Source of the DNA: Hydrangea macrophylla
Lineage: Eukaryota; Streptophyta; Magnoliopsida; Cornales; Hydrangeaceae
Direction: 5' to 3'
Length of the DNA stretch: 64,000 bases
NCBI GenBank assembly: GCA_033977485.1
Contig: CM066983.1
Location: forward strand, 67,566,010 to 67,630,009
Part shown: piece after piece, positions 46,823-57,539 of the stretch
Numbering within the stretch: the first letter of the stretch is position 1
Layout: each line of letters starts with the position of its first letter
Made by a program: the position numbers and the translations under genes
Notes under the pieces: generated by a model
Told to the model about the DNA's origin: nothing
Database searches by the model: none
What the model saw: the letters and a program-made list of their open reading frames with translations, nothing else

Positions 46823-49800
46823 TCTATCTCTCTCTCATTGTCTCTCACTCTCTCTATATGTATATATATATCCGTGTCTCTCTTCTGTAGGGACATGTTT
46901 TCGTGTTCCAAGGTCGAGCTTACTCTAGAGTGATGTGCCTGGTATTATGCAGGTAGAAGCGGAATATGAAAGTCTAACGGATATTTGGGATGAGAAAATG
47001 GGTAAGTGGAAGTTTTTAGTGTTGTTACGGGGAAGATCCAAAAGAAGAGCTGAAGAGATTTTTGAAATGGAACAAATGCGCCAGGGGCTGGTTCGTTGTT
47101 TGCAAGATCTAGAAACAACGGGTAGTCCACGTTGCATTTTTGAGTCAGCTCAAAAGCTTGGTGCCCTTTCAGCCGAACTTCTACAAACGACTCGTGAAAA
47201 GTTCAAGCCGCACATTGCTCTTAGCTCACTTGTAATAGTGGAGGTTAATAAGTTTTTTACACAAATGATTTCCTTCCGTGTGTGTGTGTATATTAATATT
47301 ATTATAAGATTGATCACTGATTGGATAACCGCCATGACTGCTTGTGTGTGTAGGTAGCAAGCTCCATGACTGGCATTCCTACTTCATGGCTACAAAATGG
47401 ATTGAAGCCGCCACTGCAAGGCCTAAGAGAAAGATTATTGAAGAGTGTAATCGGACAAAAGAACGCTACTGATGCGATTACTAATGCCTTGTTGAGGACT
47501 AGACCTAATAATTGTATTGGGCCCCGTCCTCTAGGTTCATTTCTCTTCCCGTGTGAATTTGGTGTTGGTGGGATGGAGCTTGTTGAAGCTCTTGCTGAGC
47601 ACATTTTTGACAGGAAGGACCAGGTGATAAGATTTGACGTATCAGATGACAGTGTTTTGCATTGTTCCCCTTGTAGTTCATGCTCCCGTGACATTCATCC
47701 CAGGTACACCATTACACTTTGCACGGATATTTGTTTTTGTTATCTGATAAACATAGTGGCTCTATTTCTAGTGTGTGCAGAGATTGCAACCATAAAGAGC
47801 ATGGTGTGGGGGGAAAGCTTGTGGAGGCTGTTAAGAGCCGGCCTTTCTGTGTTCTTTTGTTTGTCAATGTTGACAAGGCTAATACTTTCGTCACTGATAT
47901 TCTAATTGACATCCTGAAACATGGTAAACTGATAGATCTCCAGGGGGGTATTGTTGACTTCTCCAAAACACTAATTATATTGACTTCAGATGTTGGGAGG
48001 AACGTACTCCGACCCTCTTCGTGCAGATGCTTAGAGAAGGATCGAGATTTCCCCCTCAAGGAAGAAGAGATTTCTTGTTTTTTTCCTCTGGGAATGCAGC
48101 ATTCATGTAGTCTTCTCCGTGTTATTATAGAGGTAAAGATGTGGTTGGAAGAAAGATACTAGGAGTCACATTAACACCTATGTTACATGCATATTCAGGC
48201 ACTAGGGGTCGCATTAACACCTATGTTACATGGTTGGGGGGTTGCATTATCACCTATGTTACATGGACTCGGACACGGATGTCGGGTACGGGCTTATGAA
48301 GCACGGGCACGGACACGTTGACACGGCACGGGCACGACGATACGACAAAGTCCTAAATGTGTAATTTTTTTATATTTTAAAGAGATACTAGTGTTTTTGT
48401 ATAAATATATGAATAGATTATACAAGTAGTTAGCATGCTTCTTGGTAATGTCCATCCAGAAGTCTCGAACACATATTTCAAACCTTGTCAGAGTGCTGAG
48501 TGTCCGACAGGTTACTTCAACCTATTAAGAAGAGTCCATGACGATTAGATTAACTCATTAACACCTCTACCTTTTCTGACTTTCACAGAAAATATATGAC
48601 CATTGTACATCATGTCTTACAGGCAAGTAAATTTTTGAAACAAGAGTTGATTGACCAGTTGGATGATATTATTGTTCTTGATTCTCTTGGTTATCAAGAC
48701 TTCAATTTCGTTGCTAGGCTACGGCTGAGGGATGCCCCTGAGATCATGAATAAGAAAGGGCTCATTTTATACCCTTCTGAAGCTGTATTGCGAACCATAA
48801 GAAGGAAATCCCATAGACAGATTGTGAGTATCTTTCAATTTTCTTTCCTGCCGCCATCTTTATTTAATTTTTTCGCTCATCGTGAATAAATCTGCATACA
48901 CGACTCACGAGGCACACAAATGAGCCAAGATCGGTTTATCATGCTATGGGTAAAGGTCAAATTACTGAGTAAATTATCCAAAACCTACCTTATGATCACC
49001 TTTGAAACGCCTGGTAAATGACAATACTGTCATAGCACAGTAGAGTCTTGTTGTTCTGCATGGCTACCCCGACAGCAATTGATTTGTCTTGCTTGATGAT
49101 CTCGTATGGGATTTTGAAAAGATTAAAGCCCCAGTTGTTTACTTAAAGTTATGACTGGGATTGAGGCTTGAGAACCCTTAATTAGGTTTACAAGCCCATG
49201 AATGGGCACATGATGAGTGTCTAGGAAAGGAAGTGGTTAAGTGCCAAAAATAGCCTGATCAAATAATCCTTGCTTTTTTGTTAACCAAATATAAGTTTCG
49301 TATACTCTTTTGCGTATTAATTGGTTTAATTCTGTAGCTATATCTCTTTAAAAAATCATCATTAATTTTTATTTGCACCACTTATGAATTCTAGTCGAAA
49401 TTGCAATCATCTGTTACTTGGGAGGAGTATTGTGAAGGGTCCCTCCAACTTGATGTTGAGTGACCATTTCTTACTTAAATCAGTAGTCCCATGTTGTCCG
49501 TTAACCTTCGTTTGGAATTTTTTTTTCTGTGACCGCATATGTTTTGTCTGGTGGAATAATGTTAATTGTCTGCTATTATTGTACCAGGACCAGGATGCTG
49601 GATCATGTGTGAGGGCTTGGCTACAAGAGAATGTGGTCCCTTCACTGGTTGAATTGGTGGCAAAGCATGAGTTAAATGACTTGTGCGCCATTTACATTGA
49701 TGTCTTGTTGGGGACAGACGAGTTTTCTTATAGATTCAAGAGAGGAGGTCCAGTCGATGATAAGGACTTCATGCAGTGCAGAGAATCAATAGACAAACTA

Positions 49801-51423
49801 AGAGCTATTTACAGGAAAGAGAAAGAACGTGTCCACAAAATCTACTTATTTTGGAGAAAGTACTATGAATTGGAAAGTATGATTAAGGATAAGACTGTGG
49901 AAGATATGGGTTGTGTTGCTCAGGTAGTTCAAGAGTTTGTCAATTTGCTGGATTTTCTCATAAAGAATGCCCTTGATGTCAGCTTTACATGGGAGGATTA
50001 TAAACTGGTAGGTGCTCCTCAAGTCCTCCTGTTATCATTTTCCTAGTCTTACATTTTCTTCCTTTTAAGTTGAAATTCATATGATTACTAGGAGCCTTCT
50101 TCGTTATGTTTTGAATTTTACCATTTTTGTAGGTACCACTGTCGTCCTTAAAGACGGCAGAGGTAAGGCAGCGAGAGAAATCGCGTTTGGGAGATCGTAT
50201 TGCAGCACTATCTGATGGTTTGGGATCGAAATGTGAAGCGGTTGATATTATAGCAAACACTCTGCTGAGATTCAGAGGAAAACTAGATCTAATGGATCCT
50301 TATCCTCGACCTATTAGGTCATTTCTTTTCTTGGGGCTCACAACTGATGGTAAGGCAGATCTTGCAAGTCATGTTGCTGCGCGTTTTTTCGAGAAAGACT
50401 ATGGCTTCGTGGTTTCTTTAAATTTGCAAGAATTAAGGGACCCTGCGTCATTGGCTGAACTGATTCTTGGGACGTACGAGCTTCCATTGTACAGTGACAC
50501 TGATTCATCGTGCGTGATGGGATTTTTCATTATATATCCTTTTCTATTCTTTAAGAGCCCTTGGTTTTTCTAATTACTTTTACCTGCATGCATAAACATT
50601 GCTCTACTTTTGTGGTATTCAGGGATTCTATAGAGTGCCCATGCTGTGTTCTTCTGATTGACGAGGTTGAGAAGGCTAATATGTCTGTTTTCGATGCTCT
50701 GATTTCGATGCTCGACCATGGTATGCTCGGAGATCGTGAAGGCAAAAGAATGTTTAAGTTTAGTAGAGTAATTGTTGTTATAATGTCAGAGATGGGGAGG
50801 AAGGAAATTCTTGTCAACCTTCTTGGAGATACTACTCCAGGACCAGAGGAAGAAAGTGAAGAAAAGGTAACTGATTAGATTTAGAAACAACATAGTTGCA
50901 TATGGATGAGGAGTTGATTATTTATGCTTTTTCCAGTGTTTTTAATTCTTGTTGATTATGCTGTAACTGTTTGTTGATGTGGTTCTTCATCTATTATTTT
51001 TTAGCCAAGGAAAAGACGTTTCAGAACTGAGTTGTTGAATCGGGTTAACGAGATTGTGCTATGCAATCCTACTGCTGCTGGAGAACAACTTGGACAAGTT
51101 GCGAGGTTGTCAATGGAGGCTGGCCCTCATCTGGAAGAAGAAAGCTCATTGAAATGGCATTGGTCCTTGTTTGGTCTGTTTATGGAATCTACTAAATCTG
51201 GTATCTATATAGGTTTCGTCTCTATCTAAAATTGAGTATGTTGATTGCTGGGTTTAATTTATCTAATTCTCTTCTATCATTGTAGTGTCATCCGACTTCT
51301 TCGCATAATGAAACAGCAATAGAAGATACAGCAAGGTTATCAAATGGAGAAAAGAGAGAAAAGGAGAATGAGAGGATGGTTGAAAAAGTTGAAGAAAACA
51401 AAAGGGGAAGTTATGATATGTAA
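42782..51423 (+). CDS. Tandem degenerate ClpB/HSP101 D2-module protein
   Basis: Twelve exons can be proposed: 42782-42829, 46276-46438, 46537-46766, 46953-47243, 47354-47703, 47772-48132, 48623-48823, 49588-50007, 50133-~50488, 50623-50866, 51005-~51217 and 51286-51423. Nearly all junctions have GT/AG sites that keep phase; only the 9/10 and 11/12 donors are doubtful. The product would be 950-1000 residues. After a novel N-terminus (METSVEWRCWPTELPQ, then a charged helical region), it holds two copies of the middle, second ATPase and C-terminal part of ClpB/HSP101. The Clp-N repeats and D1 ATPase are missing. Copy 1 has lost Walker A and B; copy 2 keeps some. ClpB normally threads aggregated proteins through a hexamer using ATP. 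This protein probably cannot, and may bind partners or clients instead. A decaying duplicate is the alternative, but the long in-phase exon series argues for a real gene. Confidence 0.7.
42890..44640. repeat. Minisatellite in intron 1, unit about 16-20 bp
   Basis: The phrase GTTACAATCTTTCCTCATCAA and variants (TTTTGTCATCAAA, TTTCTTCGTCAA) recur dozens of times, with a higher-order unit containing AAACCGCCATTGTTGTCATAG. A larger duplication is visible. The segment after exon 1 (CCATCTGTTTTCTGTTTGATTG near 42860) recurs near 43570, so the array was copied with part of the exon-1 flank. Many short open frames in the array are artefacts. Confidence 0.9.
44824..45059. mobile_element. 236-bp MITE in intron 1
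   Basis: The termini GGGTAATGCTATTGTAAGAA and its inverted copy ending AGCATTACCC flank long arms (CTTCTCATATGAGAAAGCAC in both). A third copy of TTATAGCCCTTGGA lies inside, so the hairpin has a repeated internal module. Confidence 0.85.
45136..46040. mobile_element. Non-autonomous hAT element in intron 1
   Basis: A perfect 8-bp target duplication, CCCTCATG, lies at 45128-45135 and 46041-46048. The ends are CAGTGTTGTG and, inverted, CAATGCTTTAG, with subterminal ACCGGTT-type motifs at both ends. Eight-bp duplications and CA(G/A)TG ends are hAT characteristics. There is no transposase frame; the 129-codon frame at 45423-45812 is not a recognisable protein. Confidence 0.85.
46773..46860. repeat. 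(CT)n microsatellite in intron 3
   Basis: Interrupted CT run immediately after the exon-3 donor, ending in TATATATATA. Confidence 0.95.
46953..49755 (+). other. Module 1: inactive ClpB middle-D2-C region
   Basis: Exons 4-8. In order: a coiled middle-domain remnant; SSMTGIPTSWLQ (family SRWTGIPV); SVIGQKNATDAITNALLRTR (VVGQ..AV.AV..AILRSR); GSFLFPCEFGVGGMELVEAL, where Walker A GPTGVGKTEL has lost its lysine; AEHIFDRKDQVIRFDVSD; then RPFCVLLFVNVDKAN, where Walker B LFDEVEKAH has lost its acidic pair; ILTSDVGRN (sensor 1 TSN changed to TSD); and KQELIDQLDDIIVLDSL (RPELLNRLDEIVVFDPL) with the arginine-finger region altered. The segment RAWLQENVVPSLVEL, with CAIYIDV and RFKRGGPV, closes the module like the ClpB C-terminus. 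Confidence 0.75.
48170..48350. repeat. Short tandem repeats in intron 6
   Basis: Three copies of CATTA(A/T)CACCTATGTTACAT precede a GACACGGACACGG-rich stretch. Confidence 0.7.
49756..51229 (+). other. Module 2: partly conserved ClpB middle-D2 region
   Basis: It begins with a second middle-domain copy (LRAIYRKEKERVHKIYLFWR, family YRKEKERIDEIRRLKQKR). The D2 part has LGDRIAALSDGLGSKCEAVD, RPIRSFLFLGLTTDGKADLA (Walker A keeps G and K but has A for T) and PCCVLLIDEVEKANMSVFDA with a perfect Walker B. VIMSEMGRKE is sensor 1 (N to E), and RRFRTELLNRVNEIVLCNP keeps the arginine-finger motif LLNRxxEIV. The pore-loop GYVG motif seen in active ClpB is missing from both modules. Confidence 0.75.
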
Positions 51424-51583
51424 TTTTTATTTATTTCTTTTCTTGGCTTTTGGTTTTATGGATTTATGTTACTGAATTGGGTAGTAAAGAAGAGATTGAA
51501 TGTGTATTATTTATATATATTCTTTCATGTTAAAAGTGTTTAGTTTGCTTGTCTTTTGGATGAAAGGTTAATCTCGGTTCAGT

Positions 51584-51858
51584 CAGGGGTCGGCCCTAAG
51601 GCAAGGTGGTCGCATTGGCCCCTCAATTTTCTAGGGCCCCTATTAAAAAAAAAATCCCAATTCTGTGAGGTCCCAACCCGATTTTTTAATTTTTAATTTA
51701 ATTTAATTTTATTTTATTTTATTTTATTTTATAACATATGCTACATAGTCTTTGTAGATTTTAAAGGTTCAATTTTATGGCTTGTTAATATCAATTTTTT
51801 TTTTTTTTTTTGAGGCGCTGCTATGGCCTTGGGCCCTCACTTTGTCGGGCTGCCACTG
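51584..51858. mobile_element. 275-bp hAT-type MITE just 3' of the ClpB-like gene
   Basis: A perfect 8-bp duplication GGTTCAGT (51576-51583 and 51859-51866) surrounds ends CAGGGGTCGGCCC and, inverted, CAGTGGCAGCCCG. The interior is T-rich with a TTTTA microsatellite. Confidence 0.85.
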
Positions 51859-51866
51859 GGTTCAGT

Positions 51867-52385
51867 CTTTTATTTCAAGGTAAATATTGCGAATGTTCTC
51901 CATGTATTTGAGTACTGTTCGGCCTTGCCTCTAATGGTAAAATTATGGTAATGAAGAAAAGGTAGTGATGTTATTGGTATGATGAAGATTGCAGATATAT
52001 AGAAATATATTACCATGGCTTTCAAACTTTGAGCAAGTATTTGGGCACAAACTGTACTATCCTGCATTTTTGAATGTACATTTATTATAAAATTTCGCAT
52101 ATGTATTTATAACTTTATCTTACATTTGATAAGTTTTGGGTTCCAATCTATTGTCCTTTATACCAATTCATTGCCCAATTTGGTATCTCCATCGATTGAT
52201 CCTTTCCCAATCAATTGAATTCTTGTCGACATAACCAATCGTTTACCATTTACCAATCGATTGCCTTCATAAATATCTAAGCTTAATCGATTGGCACTGG
52301 CACTAATCGATTGGACGGGAGCTGAACTTGTTGTCAAAGTTTGCTTGAAGTTTTAACATGTGGCACTCATTTTCTCTATATATAT
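51867..52385. other. Intergenic DNA with CAATCGATTG-type words
   Basis: From 52190 to 52312 the words CAATCGATTG, AATCGATTG and near variants occur at least six times in 120 bp. There is no coding region. Confidence 0.6.
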
Positions 52386-52570
52386 CAGGGGTGTACGCGG
52401 TCGGTTTCGGTCGGTTTTTTGTGTATTTTAAAACCGACCAATAGGTTCGGTTTCGGTCGGTTTTGCGGTTTCGGTCGGTTTTTCGGTCGGTTTTAGCTTG
52501 TACATGTATTTTATAAACCGACCAATCGGTTTTTTGGTCGGTCGGTTTTCGGTTTTTTTGTTCACCCCTA
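52386..52570. mobile_element. 185-bp hAT-type MITE rich in CGGTCGG
   Basis: The ends are CAGGGGTGTACGC and, inverted, TAGGGGTGAACAA. The flanks are ATATATAT on both sides, compatible with an 8-bp duplication, although the context is simple sequence. The interior repeats CGGTCGGTTT and its complement. Confidence 0.65.
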
Positions 52571-52648
52571 ATATATATGAGTTCATTTTTCGTAGTTGGG
52601 AGAGAGAGAGAGTTACCATATATATATATACTCATATACATATATATT

Positions 52649-53634
52649 GTCATGCCTGCCCTGAAAGTGGGAGGTAGTAATGCCCCAAATCTTGAAAATG
52701 GGTGTTAGAATGATTAAATAGTTCAAAAGTCCCTTTACAACATGTTTAGAACAAACTCATTTTGAAAATTGTGAAGTCCAATCGACTAGTCGGGGACCCA
52801 GTCGACTGCTTTGGAAATTCCAGAGAGCATGAAATCTTAGCAATCCAATTCAATCGACTGACTCGTGTCCGGTCGATTGGGTGTGTCCATCTCCAGTCGA
52901 CTGGGACTCGTCCAGTCAACTGTTTTGGATCCTCCAAAAAGTTTGGTTTTGGAACAACATCCAGTCGACTGGACTCCCCCGTTCAGTCGACTGTTTTTAG
53001 CAGCAGAGAATTCTGTAGCAACAAAACATACTAAAGCACTTTCGTTCCAAAAGAGTGATTCACAACCATAGCAAATTAAAGGAGAGAGGGCTAATAGGGC
53101 ACCCTCTCAATCCAAGCATAACTAATATGAAAATTTGAGAGGTCAAACGACATCAATAAACACGCAATCTAGTAAGCGTAGGGTGACTCATGCCGACGCA
53201 AACGAAATTAATCCTAACCGGTCTTTAGGACCCAAATATGCAAGTTTAGTGGAAAGCAGACTAACAAGTGTCCGATAACAAAACTACAACCGGAATACGT
53301 AACTTGGTACATCAATGCATGTAATTCCTACAATTCGAACCTACACATGAAGGTTTCAAATTGATAAAATTACACTAGTTAGACTATGTATTACATTAGG
53401 ATAAAAATCCCCCACATACGGGGTCTTTACAAGGCGTATAGCACGCCGATCATTCTAGGGCCTTGCCCATATTCATTTAACCTGAAACATAGTTCGTGAA
53501 CACGACGGCTCGTAGTCATATAGTTTAATGCTACAATGAATTTCATGCGTGAATGTAATGATTCATTGCCGACGCAAAAAGATGTTGCCCGTAGGCCTTT
53601 CGTGTATTTTCCAAAATTTTAGTAAAAATCCTTA
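52649..53634. repeat. LTR-like DNA with CAGTCGACTG words
   Basis: It starts TGTCATGCCTGCCC, similar to the LTR start TGTCACGCCCCG at 59053. Between 52780 and 53000 it contains at least six copies of CAGTCGACTG or close variants. The later part (CGGGGTCTTTACAAGGCG, CCTGAAACATAG) is non-coding. It is probably a gypsy LTR fragment; the ends are not proven. Confidence 0.4.
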
Positions 53635-55187
53635 GGAACCATATTGGCCATTAATGGGAAGAACAAGGACACAGACAAGGGACGGTTGGACATGGAAGAT
53701 TGGGATATAAGGAAAGAGTTGTACCTAAAAACCCTGATGGATCACATGTCAAGCCTCATGCAACATATTCATTGACCCCAGATGACAGAGAGGGTTTTTG
53801 TGAATTTCTAAAATTGGTAAAGTATCTGGATGGGTATGCAGCCAACATATCTAGGTTAGTGAACATAAGAAATGGTAGATTACCATGCCTAAAAAGTCAT
53901 GACTGTCATGTACTCTTACAATGTAGTTTGCCAATTGGGATGCGCGGTTACACACACAAGAATATCAGCACAACATTGTTTGAGTTGGGCAACTGGTTCC
54001 AGGATATGTGCTCTAAAACACTAAAGTTGAGCGATTTTGAAAAACTAGAGGAAAGGATAGTCCTCATACTTTGCAAGCTCAAGAAGATATTTCTTCCAGC
54101 TTTCTTTGATGTAATGGTCCATTTGGCAGTTCACTTACCTCATGAGGCCATGCCACAGGGTCTGTGTATTATCGGTGGATGTACGCGATCGAAAGTTAAA
54201 TGTTTTTACTCTAAGTTTATTATTGTACTTTCAATACCATTATGTTGCTTATTGTATCGTCTTACCACTCTAATGTATTTTGAAGGTTCCTCAGAACTCT
54301 AAAAGGGTACATTACCAACCGAGCCCGTCCTGAAGATTCGATCACAGAGGCATACATTGTCAAAGAGTGTATTCATTTTTGCTCAATGTATTTAGACGAG
54401 ATCGAAACCGTGTTTGATAGACCTAATCGAAATGAAGATCGTGGTGAATGTCGCTCAGGCATGGAGATCTTCACACACCCAGCCCGTCCTATTGGTCCGA
54501 TCTCAAGGTCTACCAAGATCTCACAAGATTTACGTGATAATGCTCACTGGTTCTTGCTCTTTAATAGCCCTGAGGTGGAGCCGTATTTGGAGTACGTGGT
54601 CCCTCACCAGTGTGTATTGCTTGGGTTGTTAATGCTATTATATATGCATATGATAATAATTATTAATGAATCAATTATGCTATTTTGAGTAAGGAACACA
54701 AAAATCAGTTACCATTTCCAACTAGGCCTGACATTACTCGGATACAATGACAAGAATTTCCAAATTGGTTCCGAGACCGTGTAAGATACTTTAAACTTTG
54801 GAACATGCCAAACACTAATCAAATTATACAAATTTATGACTAACTTTAGTGTATCGTATGTGTTTGTAGATAAATACATTGAAAGTAGATGGAGATGTAC
54901 CAATTTTCGACCAGCTGTGGTCCTTGGCCAATGGTCCAAATAAGTTAGTAAAACAATACTCGAGATGCATAGTTAATGGTGCAAGATTCAATACCAGAGA
55001 TATTAACAACTTTCATACGAGCCAAAATAGTGGTGTGCATGTAGAAGGGGATCATGAGGGGTAGATGCACGACTACTTTGGTCATCTGTGCAACGTTTGG
55101 GAATTTGAGTACATGAGTGAAATTAAAGTAGTTCTATTCCAATGTGAATACAATACTAGTATCACCTACTACACCATATGGACCAAT

Positions 55188-55350
55188 TTCTAACTGACAG
55201 GTTTTAAGCTTTCTAACAGACATATCCGTTAGTAATTTCTAACGGATATATCCGTTAGAAAGGAGAAAAATCCGTTAGTAGTAATCCTTCATATAGACTT
55301 ATATTTTTTCTAACAGATTGAAAAACAATACTAACGGATATATCCGTTGG
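55188..55350. repeat. Subterminal palindrome array, left end of C
   Basis: CTAACGGATATATCCGTTAG at 55239-55258, plus variants such as CTAACAGACATATCCGTTAG. Confidence 0.85.
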
Positions 55351-55563
55351 AATATTTTATACCAAAATGAAATGTATAATACAAAAAAGAAGAAAAAAAG
55401 AAAAATAAAAGTAGGAATTTTTGTGGTTGTACCGGTTCTTAAAAACTTAGAGAAAGTTAGGGTAAAAATGTAATTTTGCCTTATGTTAGCCTAAATCCTA
55501 CTTTACCCTAACTCAGATTCATTTCTCTCCTTCTTGGTCAAGAGAGTGAGAGCACTTGCGAAC

Positions 55564-55683
55564 CCTGAGGTTGCGCCGCCGTTGGAGTCGCTGCCTGAGG
55601 TCGCGTCGCTGCTGAAGTCGTCGCCTGAGGTCGTGCCGCCGCTGGAGTTGCTGCCTGAGGTCGCGCCGCCGCTGGAGTGCCTT
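55564..55683 (+). repeat. Four tandem 30-bp GC-rich units, possibly coding
   Basis: The units follow CCTGAGGTCGCGCCGCCGCT and its variants and read as the decapeptide PEVAPPLESL in one frame, ending in TAG. The block lies about 400 bp inside the 5' terminus in AT-rich surroundings, matching the position of the GC-rich block in element A. Confidence 0.75.
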
Positions 55684-56240
55684 TAGGTATGCTTTTGTAT
55701 ATAGCTGCTGCCATTTCACTTGTTTCTCTACATATTAGTAAAGCACCAACTTTGTTCTTATCATTAAATCTGCTAAAAAAATATATTCTGATTCTTGATA
55801 AGGAATTACAGTACAATCACTTGGAGTGGGCTTCACTTTTTTTTTACCTGGCTAGGTTTTCGAAGGGATGAAGATACTGTTCTATGTGACTGTAATGTGA
55901 GAATCAATATCAAGGAAAATCTATGTAATTCTAGTTTGCATCTGATTTCGCGTGCTTACGTTTTCGAGTATTGTATATCGATTATTCGTGGTAGGTGCAT
56001 TACATTAATTAGTATTTTCATGTACCATGTTAACCCTTGCTTTTTTTAAGGGTCTGGTTTTGACAGGTTTAAAGTTTATTTTTATGGTTCCATACATGGA
56101 GTATTTTCACAGATCTTTAAACTGTCTAGAAATAGAGAACGAAATGCAGTTAGAATGTAAGCTTTTTGCAACTGGCATAACAACAGGAAGAGTGATGTTA
56201 TGCTTCCCAAAAAAAAATTCCCAAAAAAGTGTTTCCCAAT

Positions 56241-57224
56241 AAGTGGCAATGGGACTCTCTTCAATTTAGTTCAAAAATGGTGGACCATTTCACCTTCAAC
56301 CAATCAAAATCATCAAGGTCTACTACCACGTGTTCGGAAGAAAATCCTGGAACCCAAGTTAGTCGTGTAGACTATTGGTTGGCGGCTCATGAGCATAATG
56401 ATGGGACTGTGTTGGAGAGTGCTAAAAGTATATATGTAAGTAACATATTTGTTTGTTTGAGTTGTTTTAATTTTAGGATAGTTTGTATTTTGTGTTATCT
56501 AAATTTTGACATTTGAATACTATAGGATGAAGTGAAAGCTGCTGGAAGTAGAAGAAAAAGTAGAAGTTTGAATAGCGAGGACATGTGTGAAGACCTTGAG
56601 AGTGATGAGTTAGTAGAAGTATTTGGGAAGGAATGCAAGGGAGGAGTTCGTGGAGTGGGTTCCCACATCTCTAAGATGCAACTAGTTCAACTTGGTGTGG
56701 CAAAGTCAAAAATTGGACTAAAAGATAAGGCAAATAAAGAGGATGCCTCATTCAAGGATGAAATTATTTCAAGACTCAACAATTTTGAGGATAAAATTGA
56801 GTTTTTAGTGTCGAAACTAGAAGCTGTGAGTAACCCGCCATTGGTGAGTACGCCCTTAAGTGATCTTGGTTCGAATTCAGTTAATCGCTCAACTCATTTG
56901 GCTCAAAACTTGAGCAATGTTTTTCCCACAACGGACATTCCACATTTTTCTCATTCTATGCCTACTCCCACTGGCAAACCCTCAGTTATCTTATGTGATA
57001 AGTTTGGGAAAGAGTTGGCAAAGGGGTATGTTGAGACGAATGCTACAGCTAACACGTGTCACTTCAAACCAGTTAGTAAAATCGAAAAGAAGGTTTATAT
57101 CGAGGAAGTGATGCAGCCCGATGCTTGTTTGTGGGACCCTCCCCAGAATGGCCACGAGACTTTGGCAGACTTTGTTGAAGGGGGGTATGTGATATGGCTC
57201 GAGTGTTGGTTAAATTATGTTTAA
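56241..57224 (+). CDS. TNP1-type CACTA protein, best preserved copy
   Basis: Two exons are clear. The first (about 56241-56435) includes VSRVDYWLAAHEHNDGTVLE, the counterpart of the transposase_24 motif (F..TH...DG..V...A). It ends at TAT/GTAAGT. The second (56526-57224) is open for 232 codons: a basic start (AGSRRKSRSLNSED), ELVEVFGKECKGGVRGVGSH, a coiled stretch (IISRLNNFEDKIEFLVSKLE), and a C-terminal part KKVYIEEVMQPDACLWDPPQ ending GGYVIWLECWLNYV, which resembles the TNP1 (transposase_23) end. In En/Spm the analogous product TNPA binds subterminal repeats; here the likely targets are the AACGGATATATCCGTT palindromes. The upstream exon(s) are uncertain. Confidence 0.75.
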
Positions 57225-57539
57225 GAAGATTGAATGGCGATGGATTTAGTTTTATACAACTACTTAAATTTCAACTATGTTTTGTTTGTTAGTTTAGGTT
57301 TGAGTGGAACAACTCTTTAAATTTCCGACTTTGTTAGACATGTATGAACTCTTTACTTATGATTATTATGTATTATTTTTTGTTGTTTTGGGTATAAAGA
57401 TGTTGGTTAGGCATGGATATATATTAATCTTGTTATTTTTTGTGTTTGGTATAGATTAATATGCTTGTTATTTAGGTGAAGAAAATAAATTTGGGAAGCA
57501 TATAAATAAATAAATAAATAAATTTTTTTATTTACGCAT

